This document shows, piece after piece, positions 35,257 to 44,576 of a stretch of DNA of 52,869 bases. Source of the DNA: Dictyobacter arantiisoli (GTDB taxonomy: Bacteria > Chloroflexota > Ktedonobacteria > Ktedonobacterales > Ktedonobacteraceae). Both the position numbers and the translations under genes were made by a program. The notes beneath the pieces are model-generated. The model did no database searches and had not been told where the DNA came from. It worked only from the letters and a program-made list of their open reading frames with translations. The stretch is taken from contig NZ_BIXY01000049.1 in the NCBI RefSeq assembly GCF_008326305.1, positions 1-52,869 on the forward strand, given 5' to 3'. Position 1 is the first letter of the stretch, and every line of letters begins with the position of its first letter.

Positions 35257-36312
35257 ATGAGTATTCCCACCTCTTCTGGGGCCATCCCCCCCGATGATAA
35301 TCAATCTCTTCCTGTGGTGCCAGAAAAGAAGCCACAGAGCTTTTTCAGAAAGTATCGAAGCCTCCTGCTACGGTTGGGATGTACCCTTGTTCTGCTCGCG
35401 TTCTTATTGCGATCAGTTTCCTGGGTTGATCTGTTGAGGCAGGCCGCTCATTTAGATCCGGGTATGCTATTGATTGGTATTGCACTTGGTTTCTACGGTA
35501 TCGTTGTCAGTTCCTATCAATGGCAGTCCTTGCTCGATGCAGAGCACATAGTTCTTGATCTGCGCCGTCTGGTCAATCTTTACACGATAGGCATCGCATT
35601 CAACCATTTTCTACCGACGGGTATGGGCGGAGATGTTGTTAAGACCTATTATGTGGCGAAAGAGGGCAGGAATATGGCTGGCTCAGCCAGCGCTGTCTTG
35701 ATGAGTCGTATGACTGGCTTTTTTGCGATGATACTTGCCTCTTTACCAGCCTTTCTGTTCTGGCATATGTTGATAGCGCGACAAATAAAAATTGGCTACA
35801 TCCTGGCGTGTATGGCTATGTTGACCGTATTGGGATTGGCATACCTGCTGGTTGAGTTTTTGCCTCGCTTTTCTCGATTGCGCTGGCTCCCCAGCTGTTT
35901 AATCCCTTCTTTGTTGCAATTGGGACAGGCTTTACGAGCCAGTTTCAGACGCCCTCGCACCCTTGGTATAGCGACACTCTTTGGTTTGCTTTACCACATC
36001 GGCTACATCGTAAACTTTTACATTTATGGTTTGCTCTTACATATCAGCGTGCCGCTCCCTTTCTATATGATCGCGATTCCTCTTGTCTCGATCATCGCAT
36101 TTTTCCCCTTCTCCATCAATGGCTTTGGCGTGCGAGAGGGAGCTTTCGTACTCCTATTCTCAACCGTTCATGTGCCAGTGCCTACGGCAATGTTGCTGAT
36201 TCTTTTGATGGATGCGCAGGTCTTATTATTCGGAATGGTTGGTGGTGTCCTTTATCTTACTTCTGGCTTAAAACACGAGCAGATGGAGATTTCTCTGGGA
36301 ACGGGTGTCTGA
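35257..36312 (+). CDS. lysylphosphatidylglycerol synthase TM region / flippase-like membrane protein
   Basis: A 351-residue polytopic protein with about eight TM helices. NHFLPTGMGGDVVKTYYVAKEGRN is the signature of the UPF0104 / MprF-N / AglD family, and FPFSINGFGVREGAFVLLF its later hallmark. Relatives flip or modify lipids, or support glycolipid synthesis. Start ATG 35257 has AGAGGAG 10 bases upstream; the in-frame start at 35221 has none. It is 35 bp ahead of the lipoprotein gene on the same strand. Confidence 0.85.
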   Translation: MSIPTSSGAIPPDDNQSLPVVPEKKPQSFFRKYRSLLLRLGCTLVLLAFLLRSVSWVDLLRQAAHLDPGMLLIGIALGFYGIVVSSYQWQSLLDAEHIVLDLRRLVNLYTIGIAFNHFLPTGMGGDVVKTYYVAKEGRNMAGSASAVLMSRMTGFFAMILASLPAFLFWHMLIARQIKIGYILACMAMLTVLGLAYLLVEFLPRFSRLRWLPSCLIPSLLQLGQALRASFRRPRTLGIATLFGLLYHIGYIVNFYIYGLLLHISVPLPFYMIAIPLVSIIAFFPFSINGFGVREGAFVLLFSTVHVPVPTAMLLILLMDAQVLLFGMVGGVLYLTSGLKHEQMEISLGTGV

Positions 36313-36347
36313 ATGGGCAAGTTGATATTATAAAAAATGGATGGTGA

Positions 36348-37715
36348 ATGATGTTGCGTTTTCTCAAACCGAGGCTTTTGTGCACATTTTATCTGTGCTG
36401 GTTAGTGCTTTTTATGCTGGCCTGTAGTGATAGAGCACCTGTTGTTCATCATCAGGCGCATAAAACCATCGCGAGTAGAGCGGCTTCCGTTCCTCCTGCT
36501 GGACAATTGGCGGGACAGCGTCAGTGGCAGGATACTATTGGTCAGGATTCACCTGAAATCGATACGCTGGCGCGTCAGGTATTAGCCAATATACGGGCGC
36601 ACGGCTGGAATCCACAGGCGCAGACGAAAGGGATCGTGACTGGAGGACTCTTTATTAACTGGAAAATGGATGATCCCAGGCATACCAACGCCTTGCGTCA
36701 GGGAATGGATGATGCGACCAGTGGCAGCCACGATCCACAGGTTGATCTGTTCTATCTGAATGCGCTGGCTGAATATCAAACTTTGCATCCAAATGACCAT
36801 ACGTTTGTTGCTGAGACACAGAAAGCCTTACATCTGATTCAGCAAGAGTTTGCGCGTTATAGTTTACCCAAAGGTTGGATCTACTTTTATCTGTTGCGGG
36901 ATGGGAAGTTGCTGCATAATGATGAGCTGATTCAAGATGCCCGGGCGGTTGCCAGCAACTACTATACGCGCTGGTATGATCCTACCATCGGAATGGTGTA
37001 TAACCGCGCCCATACGCCAGGAGTCTATGCAAGCGAACATTCTATGACGGCCGGGGCTGCGCTGATCGATGCAGGTACACGCTGGCAGCAATCCGCCTGG
37101 GTGCAGGCCGGTGAGTCAACCATGAAGCAGGTGCTATCCAACGCTTTTAATCGTAGTGCGCATCTGTTCTATAACAATATGACGGTTTTTTCAGCCAGCC
37201 AGCAGCAGCCGATGAATACCCAGGCCAAGCCAGCTACGGAAGGAGCCATTGTAGAGGCGCTGCTCAGGGCGTATAGCGTCGATCATAAGCAGCAATACCT
37301 GGATACAGCTGGTGCGGTGTTGCATAGTCTGTTTCAAAGCAATCTTTTTGATCATCAGAATGGTGGCTTGTTCTTCGCGAAAGATCTGAGCACGGGAATG
37401 CTCCAGGCCAGTTATAAAGAGACGCGCGCCCAGATCCATGTGCTGATTGGACTATTGCACTATAATCAAGCCTTGCAGGCGCTGGGTCAACCCGTACGCT
37501 TTATGGCGGAAGAGCAGCAACTTATCAAACTCTTAGCGACACGTTTCTACCAGCCTACCTATCATGGATACTTTTATCGCATGACGCCTACATTCAAGAT
37601 TTACACGAGTAGTCCAGGGACCGGTATCGGCTACGAAAACTTTTTTACTACCGAGGCAATGGGCCTGGCTTTGGATAGTTTACAGCAGACAGAAGTAGCC
37701 CATCTCACCTGGTAA
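36348..37715 (+). CDS. lipoprotein with a six-hairpin (alpha/alpha toroid) glycosidase-like domain
   Basis: A 455-residue secreted protein. Residues 1-27 form a signal peptide ending in a lipobox-like MLACS. The mature part is a repetitive helical protein rich in Trp/Tyr (GGLFINWKMDD, DLFYLNALAEYQ, YYTRWYDPTIGMVYNRAHTPG, NGGLFFAKDLSTG, YENFFTTEAMGLALDSL) resembling the alpha/alpha-toroid fold of GH76/GH88/AGE-type enzymes. Asp/Glu residues in WKMDD and NEDE-like spots could be catalytic, but I cannot assign a family. Start 36348 is favoured; 36351 is equally possible. Confidence 0.65.
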   Translation: MMLRFLKPRLLCTFYLCWLVLFMLACSDRAPVVHHQAHKTIASRAASVPPAGQLAGQRQWQDTIGQDSPEIDTLARQVLANIRAHGWNPQAQTKGIVTGGLFINWKMDDPRHTNALRQGMDDATSGSHDPQVDLFYLNALAEYQTLHPNDHTFVAETQKALHLIQQEFARYSLPKGWIYFYLLRDGKLLHNDELIQDARAVASNYYTRWYDPTIGMVYNRAHTPGVYASEHSMTAGAALIDAGTRWQQSAWVQAGESTMKQVLSNAFNRSAHLFYNNMTVFSASQQQPMNTQAKPATEGAIVEALLRAYSVDHKQQYLDTAGAVLHSLFQSNLFDHQNGGLFFAKDLSTGMLQASYKETRAQIHVLIGLLHYNQALQALGQPVRFMAEEQQLIKLLATRFYQPTYHGYFYRMTPTFKIYTSSPGTGIGYENFFTTEAMGLALDSLQQTEVAHLTW

Positions 37716-37740
37716 AGAAGATCCGCGTTCATCAGCGTCC

Positions 37741-37773
37741 ACAGGAAAGCTAGCTTCTGGCTGGCTTTCCTGT
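37741..37773. terminator. terminator between convergent genes
   Basis: ACAGGAAAGC (37741-37750) pairs exactly with 37764-37773, loop 13. The minus-strand stop codon at 37750 lies within it. No strong T-run. Confidence 0.55.
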
Positions 37774-39156
37774 CGATGTACGGCGTTTCCTGGTTTTTAC
37801 CACAAGTAGTGGTTCTTTATTGTCTTCTGGTTGTGCACGTGTAACTTTTACACGTGCGATGCGGCGTCCATCCATCTCTTCAACGCGCAACCGATAATTA
37901 TCAAAGAGAACGCTATCGCCAAGCGAGGGCAAGCGATCCAGCTTTTCAAAGATATAGCCAGCGAGCGTGTTCGCATGGATCTTCTCGATATTATCGGTAT
38001 TTTTACCAAATTGATCGGCAAAGCTGGAGAGCGCCATTAAACCATCCACTGAGATTGAGCCATCAGGGAGGTACTCTATTTCATGGCGTACACCCTGTTC
38101 GCTGGTATCAAATTCATCGTGAACCTCGCCGACCAGTTCTTCGATAATATCTTCGAGTGTAATAATGCCAGCGGTCGTGCCGTATTCGTCGATGACGACC
38201 GCCATATGAATACGTTTGTTGCGTATCTGCCCCAAAATAATATCCAGTGCCGATGTCTCTGTAACGTAGAGAACTGGACGCAACATAGTACGCAGCGAGA
38301 AGTTCTGGGCCTGCTGCGTACTATGGGATTGAAAAATATCCTTGATGTGCGCCAGCCCGATAATATTGTCCAATGAGTCCTCGTAGACTGGCAGGCGTGT
38401 ATAGCCCTCACGCGAAAAGGTCTGAATCAATGTCTCGCGTGTGATGGTGATGGGGACTGCGACCACTTCGCTACGAGGTACCATGATTTGCTGAGCCGTC
38501 TTATCGCTAAAGTCAAAAACATGGCGTAGCAAGACCTCTTCCTGCTGTTGGAGTATCCCTGCCTCACGACTTTGCGCCACCAGCATCTCTAATTCCTCTA
38601 CCGAATGCACAGCCGCATGCTCGCTGGTCACTTCCAGACCCAGGGAACGCACCACAAAATTGCCCACACCATTCATCATCATAATACAAGGTCTAAAGAG
38701 TCGCGAGAAGATATAAAGTGGACGCGCTACAAAGAGAGCTGTCCCTTCGGCCCTTTGGAGTGCAATCGATTTGGGAACCAGTTCACCCAGCACAATATGA
38801 AAAATCGTGATCAAAAGAAAGCTGATAATAACTGCAATCGTATGGGTGATGGCTTCAGCAGCGACACCACCCAGCCAGAGGAATAGCGGCTCGATCAAAT
38901 GTGCCAGCGAAGGCTCACCGATCCAACCCAGGGCCAGACTGGCTAACGTAATGCCCAGTTGTGTCGCAGCGATAAAGGTATCTAGATGTTGTACCTGCGC
39001 GCGCACAACCTGAGCCGTCTTATTGCCTTCTGTCACCAGTTGCTCTACACGGGTAGCACGTACCTTCACCAGCGCGAACTCTCCGGCTACAAAAAAGCCA
39101 TTCGCCCCCACCAATGCAAAGACAGCGATCAAACCAACGATTGAACTGACATCCAC
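37750..39156 (-). CDS. CNNM/CorC (HlyC) family transporter
   Basis: A 468-residue protein: a DUF21/CNNM membrane domain with about four TM helices (NGFFVAGEFALVKVRATR, GITLASLALGWIGEP, LGELVPKSIALQ), two CBS domains (IMVPRSEVVAVPIT...YTRLPVYEDSLDNIIGLAHIKD; AVVIDEYGTTAGIITLEDIIEELVGEV) and a C-terminal CorC_HlyC domain. Known members export magnesium or cobalt and respond to nucleotides through CBS. AAAGGGT precedes the ATG at slightly long spacing. It is monocistronic on the minus strand. Confidence 0.93.
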   Translation of the reverse strand: MDVSSIVGLIAVFALVGANGFFVAGEFALVKVRATRVEQLVTEGNKTAQVVRAQVQHLDTFIAATQLGITLASLALGWIGEPSLAHLIEPLFLWLGGVAAEAITHTIAVIISFLLITIFHIVLGELVPKSIALQRAEGTALFVARPLYIFSRLFRPCIMMMNGVGNFVVRSLGLEVTSEHAAVHSVEELEMLVAQSREAGILQQQEEVLLRHVFDFSDKTAQQIMVPRSEVVAVPITITRETLIQTFSREGYTRLPVYEDSLDNIIGLAHIKDIFQSHSTQQAQNFSLRTMLRPVLYVTETSALDIILGQIRNKRIHMAVVIDEYGTTAGIITLEDIIEELVGEVHDEFDTSEQGVRHEIEYLPDGSISVDGLMALSSFADQFGKNTDNIEKIHANTLAGYIFEKLDRLPSLGDSVLFDNYRLRVEEMDGRRIARVKVTRAQPEDNKEPLLVVKTRKRRTSTGKPARS

Positions 39157-39325
39157 GAATGATTACCCTTTCTGCTCACAGTCCTTGATACATGTAAACG
39201 TATGACCAATTCAGGATTCCAATTCCCATCTTCTATTTAGCAGTAACCAACCTGGCGGAGACCCACTAGTAGTATACAATGTTCTGATCCTATGCGCTGT
39301 TCTCTGCTTTGACGTTCTTGAGCAA

Positions 39326-39389
39326 AAAGAGCCAGCGGCGCTCCTTGTTTGCCACTGGACTGGCAAACAAGGAGCGCCGCTGGCTCTTT
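39326..39389 (-). terminator. 29-bp perfect hairpin terminator
   Basis: Arms 39326-39354 and 39361-39389 are exact reverse complements with a 6-base loop. On the minus strand the stem is followed by TTTTT. It lies 22 bp beyond the stop at 39412. The rest of 39157-39325 shows nothing. Confidence 0.85.
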
Positions 39390-39411
39390 CTATTGCTGCA
39401 TGCACGATGTT

Positions 39412-40101
39412 CTATTTTTTGCTGGCTTTTTTGACGACAGCCGCTTCCAGATGCTGAATCTGTGCGGGATGTTTCTGGATGAAGGTCGTGATAGCTGTGG
39501 CACGTTTTTGTGTCAATGTGCCAGCGCTAACGGCCTGCTTGACAACGCTATTGGCGGTATTTTGTACCAGGGTTGTGAGCGCGCTGGTTGAAACATTCTG
39601 AGCCTTAGCGATCTGCTCGAGATTCTTACCAGCCTTAAATTGCGCCAGCAGTTGAGCAGAGGTAAGATGGAGACCCTGTGCCAGCGAACTGGTGATATTG
39701 GTCTGATATTTATTCAGCCATGCGTAAGCATGCTTGTGGGCTGCCGTGATAACTTTAGGACAGGCGGTTCCCTTGCTATTGGCAATGCGTTTCTCAATAG
39801 CGGTAGCGCGGGCCTGTTTTAACTTGCCATCTTTCACCATCTGGTTGATGACATTGGTAATGGCCGCTTTACGATCCTGTGTCAGAGTGCTTACCGGCAC
39901 ATTCAAGCTTTTTGCCAGATTCTGATTATATTGAGCGCAATAGGTATTCCTGGTTGTGGCTGGTGTGCTTGCGTTGTTTCCACTAGCGGCTGAGGCTATC
40001 AGCGGAGCAACAAAAAGAACGCCTGCGAGAATGATGAGCATAGCACATGCACCACCAAGACTGACCAATAACATTTTTCGACGTTGGAAGAAATTTTTCA
40101 T
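39412..40101 (-). CDS. secreted Ala/Thr-rich protein with internal repeats
   Basis: A 229-residue exported protein of unknown function. An uncleaved-looking or signal TM (about residues 8-36) precedes a low-complexity region. Two related repeats follow: LAKSLNVPVSTLTQDRKAAI with LKQARATAIEKRIA, and LAQGLHLTSAQLLAQF with LTQKRATAITTFIQKH. They suggest duplicated helical units, with a Cys in each of the first half blocks (YCAQY, ACPKV). AGGAGATAAAA precedes MKNFFQRRK, so the start is 40101 rather than the upstream in-frame ATG at 40122. A long hairpin terminates it. Confidence 0.7.
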   Translation of the reverse strand: MKNFFQRRKMLLVSLGGACAMLIILAGVLFVAPLIASAASGNNASTPATTRNTYCAQYNQNLAKSLNVPVSTLTQDRKAAITNVINQMVKDGKLKQARATAIEKRIANSKGTACPKVITAAHKHAYAWLNKYQTNITSSLAQGLHLTSAQLLAQFKAGKNLEQIAKAQNVSTSALTTLVQNTANSVVKQAVSAGTLTQKRATAITTFIQKHPAQIQHLEAAVVKKASKK

Positions 40102-40306
40102 TTTTATCTCCTGAACTTTCATTGATTGTTTCTATTTTTGTGATCCGCCGTACATTGCTATCTTATATCTTAAAAGTGAAGATGCCCTCTTGTAAATTTC
40201 AAGAATTCCTCAAGATTGCTATAGGACTGCAAAAGACTATGCTTTTTCTCGTAAGGGTATGCTACTATAAATTTTGAATGATCATGATTCCCCAGGAGTG
40301 CAGTTT

Positions 40307-41062
40307 ATGTCGCAAAAAATTCTGGTTATTGAGGATGAAGAAGGTATTATTCATCTCATCAATCTCTATCTTAAAAATGCGGGCTATACAGTTGTGATCG
40401 CGAAGGACGGAGCGGATGGTTTGGCGCTCCATGCGCGTGAGAAGCCTGATCTGGTGGTGCTGGATATTATGTTGCCAGCCATCGATGGTTTTGAGGTGTG
40501 CCGGCGTATTCGAGCCTGGTCACAAACACCTATTCTGATGCTCACTGCGCGTGGGGATGAAGATGATCGGATCGCTGGTCTGGAGATCGGGGCGGATGAT
40601 TATCTGGTCAAGCCTTTTAGTCCCCGTGAACTGGTGAGCCGTATACGTGCCATCCTGCGCCGTACGGGGAATCAAGGAACCGAGGAGGCGCAGCCTAAGT
40701 CCTCTACTGAGGAGCGTGAACGTGTCAGCGAGGGCATGTTAATTTTTCCGGGGCTGACGATTGATATGCTGGCGCGGCGCGTCGAAGTCAAAGGGCGTGA
40801 AGTTGCGCTGACCCCCACCGAGTTTGATCTCCTGGCTCTCCTGGCCCAATCGCCCAATCGAGTCTTTACCCGTGAGGTTCTGATGAATAAGGTATGGGGA
40901 TATGATTATCTGGGGGATGGGCATACCATTGATGTGCATATGAGCGCGTTGCGTAAGAAGGTCGATGTTGATCCAGGACAACGGTATATTAAAACCGTTT
41001 GGAGTGTAGGCTATCGTTTTGAATTTAAGCTGCCCATACATACAGCTTCACAGGGGAAGTAA
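40307..41062 (+). CDS. OmpR/PhoB-family response regulator
   Basis: A 251-residue two-domain regulator. The receiver has IEDEEG, the phospho-acceptor in VVLDIMLPAIDG (about residue 54) and KPFSPRELVSR. The C-terminal winged helix holds LTPTEFDLLALLAQ, NKVWGYDYLGDGHTIDVHMSALRKK and TVWSVGYRF. It pairs with the histidine kinase whose ATG follows after 2 bp. Start 40307 has CAGGAGTG 7 bases upstream. A ~60-residue linker is longer than usual. Confidence 0.94.
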   Translation: MSQKILVIEDEEGIIHLINLYLKNAGYTVVIAKDGADGLALHAREKPDLVVLDIMLPAIDGFEVCRRIRAWSQTPILMLTARGDEDDRIAGLEIGADDYLVKPFSPRELVSRIRAILRRTGNQGTEEAQPKSSTEERERVSEGMLIFPGLTIDMLARRVEVKGREVALTPTEFDLLALLAQSPNRVFTREVLMNKVWGYDYLGDGHTIDVHMSALRKKVDVDPGQRYIKTVWSVGYRFEFKLPIHTASQGK

Positions 41063-41064
41063 CG

Positions 41065-42681
41065 ATGCGTATTCGCTGGTGGAAAAATATTCGTTGGCGT
41101 CTGGCGCTGGGCTCGGCGCTGATTGCGTTGGTATCAACTGGCCTGTTAGCCCTGACGACCATCCTCGTGATTGAGTATTATTATAGCGTTGATTTGCAAT
41201 CACATCTGGGCTCACTGGTGCAGGATAAAGCGCAAAGCGTCGGTATCCTCTATGAACATAATCACCTGACGCATCCTGAGCGCACTACGTTAGAAAATCT
41301 CAAGCGCTCGGCCAATGGCGTGATGAATGCAAACACAGATAAAATCAGCCATGATCCTGAGCATCTTTATCTCTTTTTGAATGATCAGGGGAGGCTCATT
41401 TATCCACTTGGTATTACCCGCAACAGTGCATTCACAGCTCTGCGCGCCTTCTTTTATCCTTCGGATTTAACCCATCTCAGTGCGGATCAAGCCCGGTTAC
41501 AGAATGCGATCAAAAGTGCATTAAAGGGAACGTCCGCTGATGGGAGCCTGGGTCGGCAAACACCGGTGAATACCTCGTTACCATTTGCCGTGGCTCCAAT
41601 TTTTGGAGGTGGAAGGAATGATGGTTCGAGTGCACCCATCGGGGCTGTGATTGCCACACCCTTTTCCACTGCCATACCAGGTTTTGTGAGTACTGCCGGT
41701 GTCGCGGTGCTGATTGCAACCCCTATTATTGCTTTGTTGGTTGCCGCTGCCGCCATTGCCTATTCTCAGACGATTACCCGGCCTCTGGCAAGGCTCACGC
41801 AGGCATCGCGTGTTCTGGCCGCTGGCGACTATGACACGCAGGTCAGCGTGGATGCGCCGGGCGAACTGGGTGAACTGGCCCATAGTTTTAATGAGATGGC
41901 GACCCAGTTGAAAAGCGATGTCGATGAACTGCATAAGCAGGAAGCCTGGCGGCGTGAACTGATTATGAATATCACACATGATCTGGCGACTCCACTGACC
42001 GCGATTGCAGGACTGGGTGAGGCACTGGTAGATGGTATTGATCAGAGCCATGAGGATTATGAGGCGACGGGTCGCATTATCGTTCGTGAGACATTGCGGT
42101 TGCGCCGCCTGGTCCAGGATCTGCATGTGATGGCGAAAGTAGAGGCCAGAGCATTACAACCCAAATTGAAGCCGCTCCGTCTGGCAGCTCTGATAGATGA
42201 GACATTTGCGACGCTGGCAACCGAGTTTGAGCGCCGCCAGATAGAACCTGTAAATAGCGTTTCTTATAGTTTACCCCTGATCGAGGCTGATCCGGATATG
42301 CTAACCCGCGTCTTCTCGAATCTCTGCAATAATTCTTTCCACTATACGCCAGCAGGTGGTAAGGTGATCATCGATGCGCAGCAGCGCGATAGCTTGTTAG
42401 TTGTCTCTGTGATGGATACAGGCGAAGGTATACCAGAGGATGCATTGCCGCGTGTTTTTGAGCGCTTTTATCGCGTCGATCATGCTCGTCAATCCCATAT
42501 CGGCGGGAGTGGTCTGGGACTGGCGATTGTGCAGGCGATTGTTGAAGTGCATGGCGGGAAGGTCTGGGCCGAAAGCCGACCGGGTATGGGTGCGTGTATC
42601 TCTTTTATCCTGCCATTGCAGACGGTAGATGATACGCAACCTCCCCAACCATTGCTGCAGAGTCAAATGCGTTTGTCGTAA
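41065..42681 (+). CDS. sensor histidine kinase with HAMP domain
   Basis: A 538-residue membrane kinase: TM1 (about 12-34), an extracellular region of about 165 residues, TM2 (about 210-235), HAMP, then HisKA NITHDLATPLTAIAG with the phospho-His, the N-box FSNLCNNSFHYTP, G1 VMDTGEGIPEDALPRVFERFYRVD and G2 GGSGLGLAIVQAIVE. It is the partner of the upstream response regulator. The outside sensor part has no recognised domain. Confidence 0.94.
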   Translation: MRIRWWKNIRWRLALGSALIALVSTGLLALTTILVIEYYYSVDLQSHLGSLVQDKAQSVGILYEHNHLTHPERTTLENLKRSANGVMNANTDKISHDPEHLYLFLNDQGRLIYPLGITRNSAFTALRAFFYPSDLTHLSADQARLQNAIKSALKGTSADGSLGRQTPVNTSLPFAVAPIFGGGRNDGSSAPIGAVIATPFSTAIPGFVSTAGVAVLIATPIIALLVAAAAIAYSQTITRPLARLTQASRVLAAGDYDTQVSVDAPGELGELAHSFNEMATQLKSDVDELHKQEAWRRELIMNITHDLATPLTAIAGLGEALVDGIDQSHEDYEATGRIIVRETLRLRRLVQDLHVMAKVEARALQPKLKPLRLAALIDETFATLATEFERRQIEPVNSVSYSLPLIEADPDMLTRVFSNLCNNSFHYTPAGGKVIIDAQQRDSLLVVSVMDTGEGIPEDALPRVFERFYRVDHARQSHIGGSGLGLAIVQAIVEVHGGKVWAESRPGMGACISFILPLQTVDDTQPPQPLLQSQMRLS

Positions 42682-42822
42682 TTGCATAGCCTATCGGAGC
42701 TGTTCTCTCGACCACATTATACATCAATGATATACTATAACTCATGACGTTCAATAGATACACATGTTTTGTCGATAAGGAAAAGAAAGCTATATTTTTA
42801 GTAGAGAAGTGAAGAGAAGCGG

Positions 42823-44091
42823 ATGAATTCGCATAGTGCATTTGTACATGATTGTAGGTTCCTGGAAAAGGTTCCTGAGTTTTCCAATGATTCATTGCCC
42901 CTACTGCAGGCAGTACAGAAAATTGTGCGGAATGTGAGCGCTTTATTTCCTTCTGCCTGCTGTACTATTGCTCTGCTGGTGCAGTCCGGTACCTCGTTAC
43001 TGTCCTTCTCTTCTACTCAGACCGTCTCTGATGGTTGGCTAGAGGTGCCTTTTCGCTATGGCGAGGGTGTTGCCGGTTGGGTGGTCCAGCATGCGGAGCC
43101 ACTGGCTACCGATGATGCCACCGTGTTGGATGGTTGCGTGACGACCTCTTTATTTGCTGTTCCTTTGTTATATGAGCAGATCTGTATTGGTACTCTGACT
43201 ATTACGTACTCTGACAGGATCGCCTTTGATGCTGCTGCTCGCCAGTTGTTGACTGTGCTGGCAGATCAAGCATCTTTGACCATTTGGAGTGTGCAACAGG
43301 CGAATGCACAGCATATGGCGACACGTTCCAGGGCGAATTTTTTATCGATGCTGACGCATGAATTGCGTTCCCCTCTGAATGCGATCAATGGTTATTTGGA
43401 ATTGACTCTCTCCGGTGTTGGCGGCGATTTAAATGAGCAGCAACGGGACTTTGTGCAGCGTGCGCGTGCCAGTAGCGAGAATCTGTATGCCCTGCTGGAA
43501 GATCTGTTGCTGATTTCGCGCGCCGATGCAGGCCAGATGCGCCTTAATCGCGAAATAATCCGGCTACCAGAGATTATTGAGAACGCGGTTGAAGAGCTAG
43601 AGTTAACGGCAGCAGATAATGGTATTCAAATCCATGTGGCTATTGAGCCAGACTTTCCTCATCTGTATGCTGATGCGGTTCGTTTACAGCAGGTCTTGCG
43701 CAACCTTATCAACAATGGCCTCCAATTTACCTCCGTTGGTGGCGAGGTAACAATTACCGCCTCTGTTATCGAGACAGGACATGCTCTGTCCTCATCATCC
43801 AGATCTGATTTTGCTGCTGAGGATGTCGAGGATGATGACGATAGCATGGAGCGTATGGTCAGATTGCAGGTACAGGATACCGGTTGTGGAATTGCCCCGG
43901 AATTTCAGCAGCAGATCTTTGAGCGCTTCTTTCAAGCTCCCAATGAGCGTGTAGGGCATGCTGGCGGACAGGGCTTAGGGCTGGCAATTATCAAAATGAT
44001 AGTGGAATTACATGGTGGAACTATTTCTGTTGAAAGTGTTGTTGGACAGGGAAGCACCTTTACCTGTCTTTTGCCGTGCCTGTTAAGTTAG
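42823..44091 (+). CDS. GAF-domain histidine kinase (soluble)
   Basis: A 422-residue cytosolic kinase with no TM helix. A GAF domain (about 30-165: GYGEGVAGWVVQHAEPLATDDATV, FAVPLLYEQ) precedes HisKA (SMLTHELRSPLNAINGYL) and the ATPase domain (LRNLINNGLQFT, DTGCGIAPEFQQQIFERFFQAP, GGQGLGLAIIKMIVELHGG). An acidic, Ser-rich insert (SSSSRSDFAAEDVEDDDDS) sits inside the ATPase domain before the G1 box. No response regulator is adjacent, so it may feed the pair upstream or a remote partner. Confidence 0.9.
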   Translation: MNSHSAFVHDCRFLEKVPEFSNDSLPLLQAVQKIVRNVSALFPSACCTIALLVQSGTSLLSFSSTQTVSDGWLEVPFRYGEGVAGWVVQHAEPLATDDATVLDGCVTTSLFAVPLLYEQICIGTLTITYSDRIAFDAAARQLLTVLADQASLTIWSVQQANAQHMATRSRANFLSMLTHELRSPLNAINGYLELTLSGVGGDLNEQQRDFVQRARASSENLYALLEDLLLISRADAGQMRLNREIIRLPEIIENAVEELELTAADNGIQIHVAIEPDFPHLYADAVRLQQVLRNLINNGLQFTSVGGEVTITASVIETGHALSSSSRSDFAAEDVEDDDDSMERMVRLQVQDTGCGIAPEFQQQIFERFFQAPNERVGHAGGQGLGLAIIKMIVELHGGTISVESVVGQGSTFTCLLPCLLS

Positions 44092-44185
44092 ATGTAACCT
44101 CGCGAATCTACTCTTAAATTCACCTCCCTGTTCAATAACCAGAACAGTTTTTCCGATATATTTATGGCTGCTTAATACATTGCCC

Positions 44186-44214
44186 TTGACGCGCTTATGT
44201 TTGCGTGCTATGCT
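44186..44214 (+). promoter_or_regulatory. promoter of the 44315/44577 gene pair
   Basis: TTGACG (44186-44191) and TATGCT (44209-44214) are 17 bp apart, about 100 bp before GTG 44315. The leader has a Shine-Dalgarno GAAGGAGA. Confidence 0.6.
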
Positions 44215-44314
44215 CAAATTGTTCCAATACGTTCCTTGCTGTTGAGAAGCCAGGAAATCGGGCTCGGTAAGGAAGCTTCGATTGAAGCTTTTGTACAGGA
44301 GAAGGAGACAGACT

Positions 44315-44560
44315 GTGGGTATGCTACGAGTCATGTCCCGCCGTGGCGATGATCGGATCACCTGGGATGCCCAGAAAGTGGAGACACACGATCCAGAAGC
44401 GATGGCGGCTATTCACGAGGCTGAGCGCATCTTTATGGACGAGCGCAAAAAAGGGGCCACCGCCTTCAAAGTAGAGCCAGGAAAAACTGTAGAGCGTATC
44501 GACAAGTTTGATCGTACCGCCGAGCAAATTGTCCTCGTCCCTCGCGTTGTCGGTGGGTGA
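44315..44560 (+). CDS. small conserved-looking protein, unknown
   Basis: An 81-residue charged protein with no TM: MLRVMSRRGDDRITWDA, then AAIHEAERIFMDERKKGATAFKV, ending in IVLVPRVVGG. I do not recognise it. GTG 44315 is favoured (GGAG 8 bases upstream); ATG 44321 is 14 bases away. It is 16 bp ahead of the next gene and probably co-transcribed. Confidence 0.6.
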   Translation: MGMLRVMSRRGDDRITWDAQKVETHDPEAMAAIHEAERIFMDERKKGATAFKVEPGKTVERIDKFDRTAEQIVLVPRVVGG

Positions 44561-44576
44561 GGAGTAGAGGCAACCT

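Noticed and set aside
34872-35285. 137-residue minus-strand frame with hydrophobic start
   Set aside because: It covers the long hairpin, overlaps the start of the well-supported plus-strand gene at 35257 and has no RBS or recognised domain.
41578-42126. 182-residue minus-strand frame in the histidine kinase gene
   Set aside because: Antisense shadow of a strongly supported gene.
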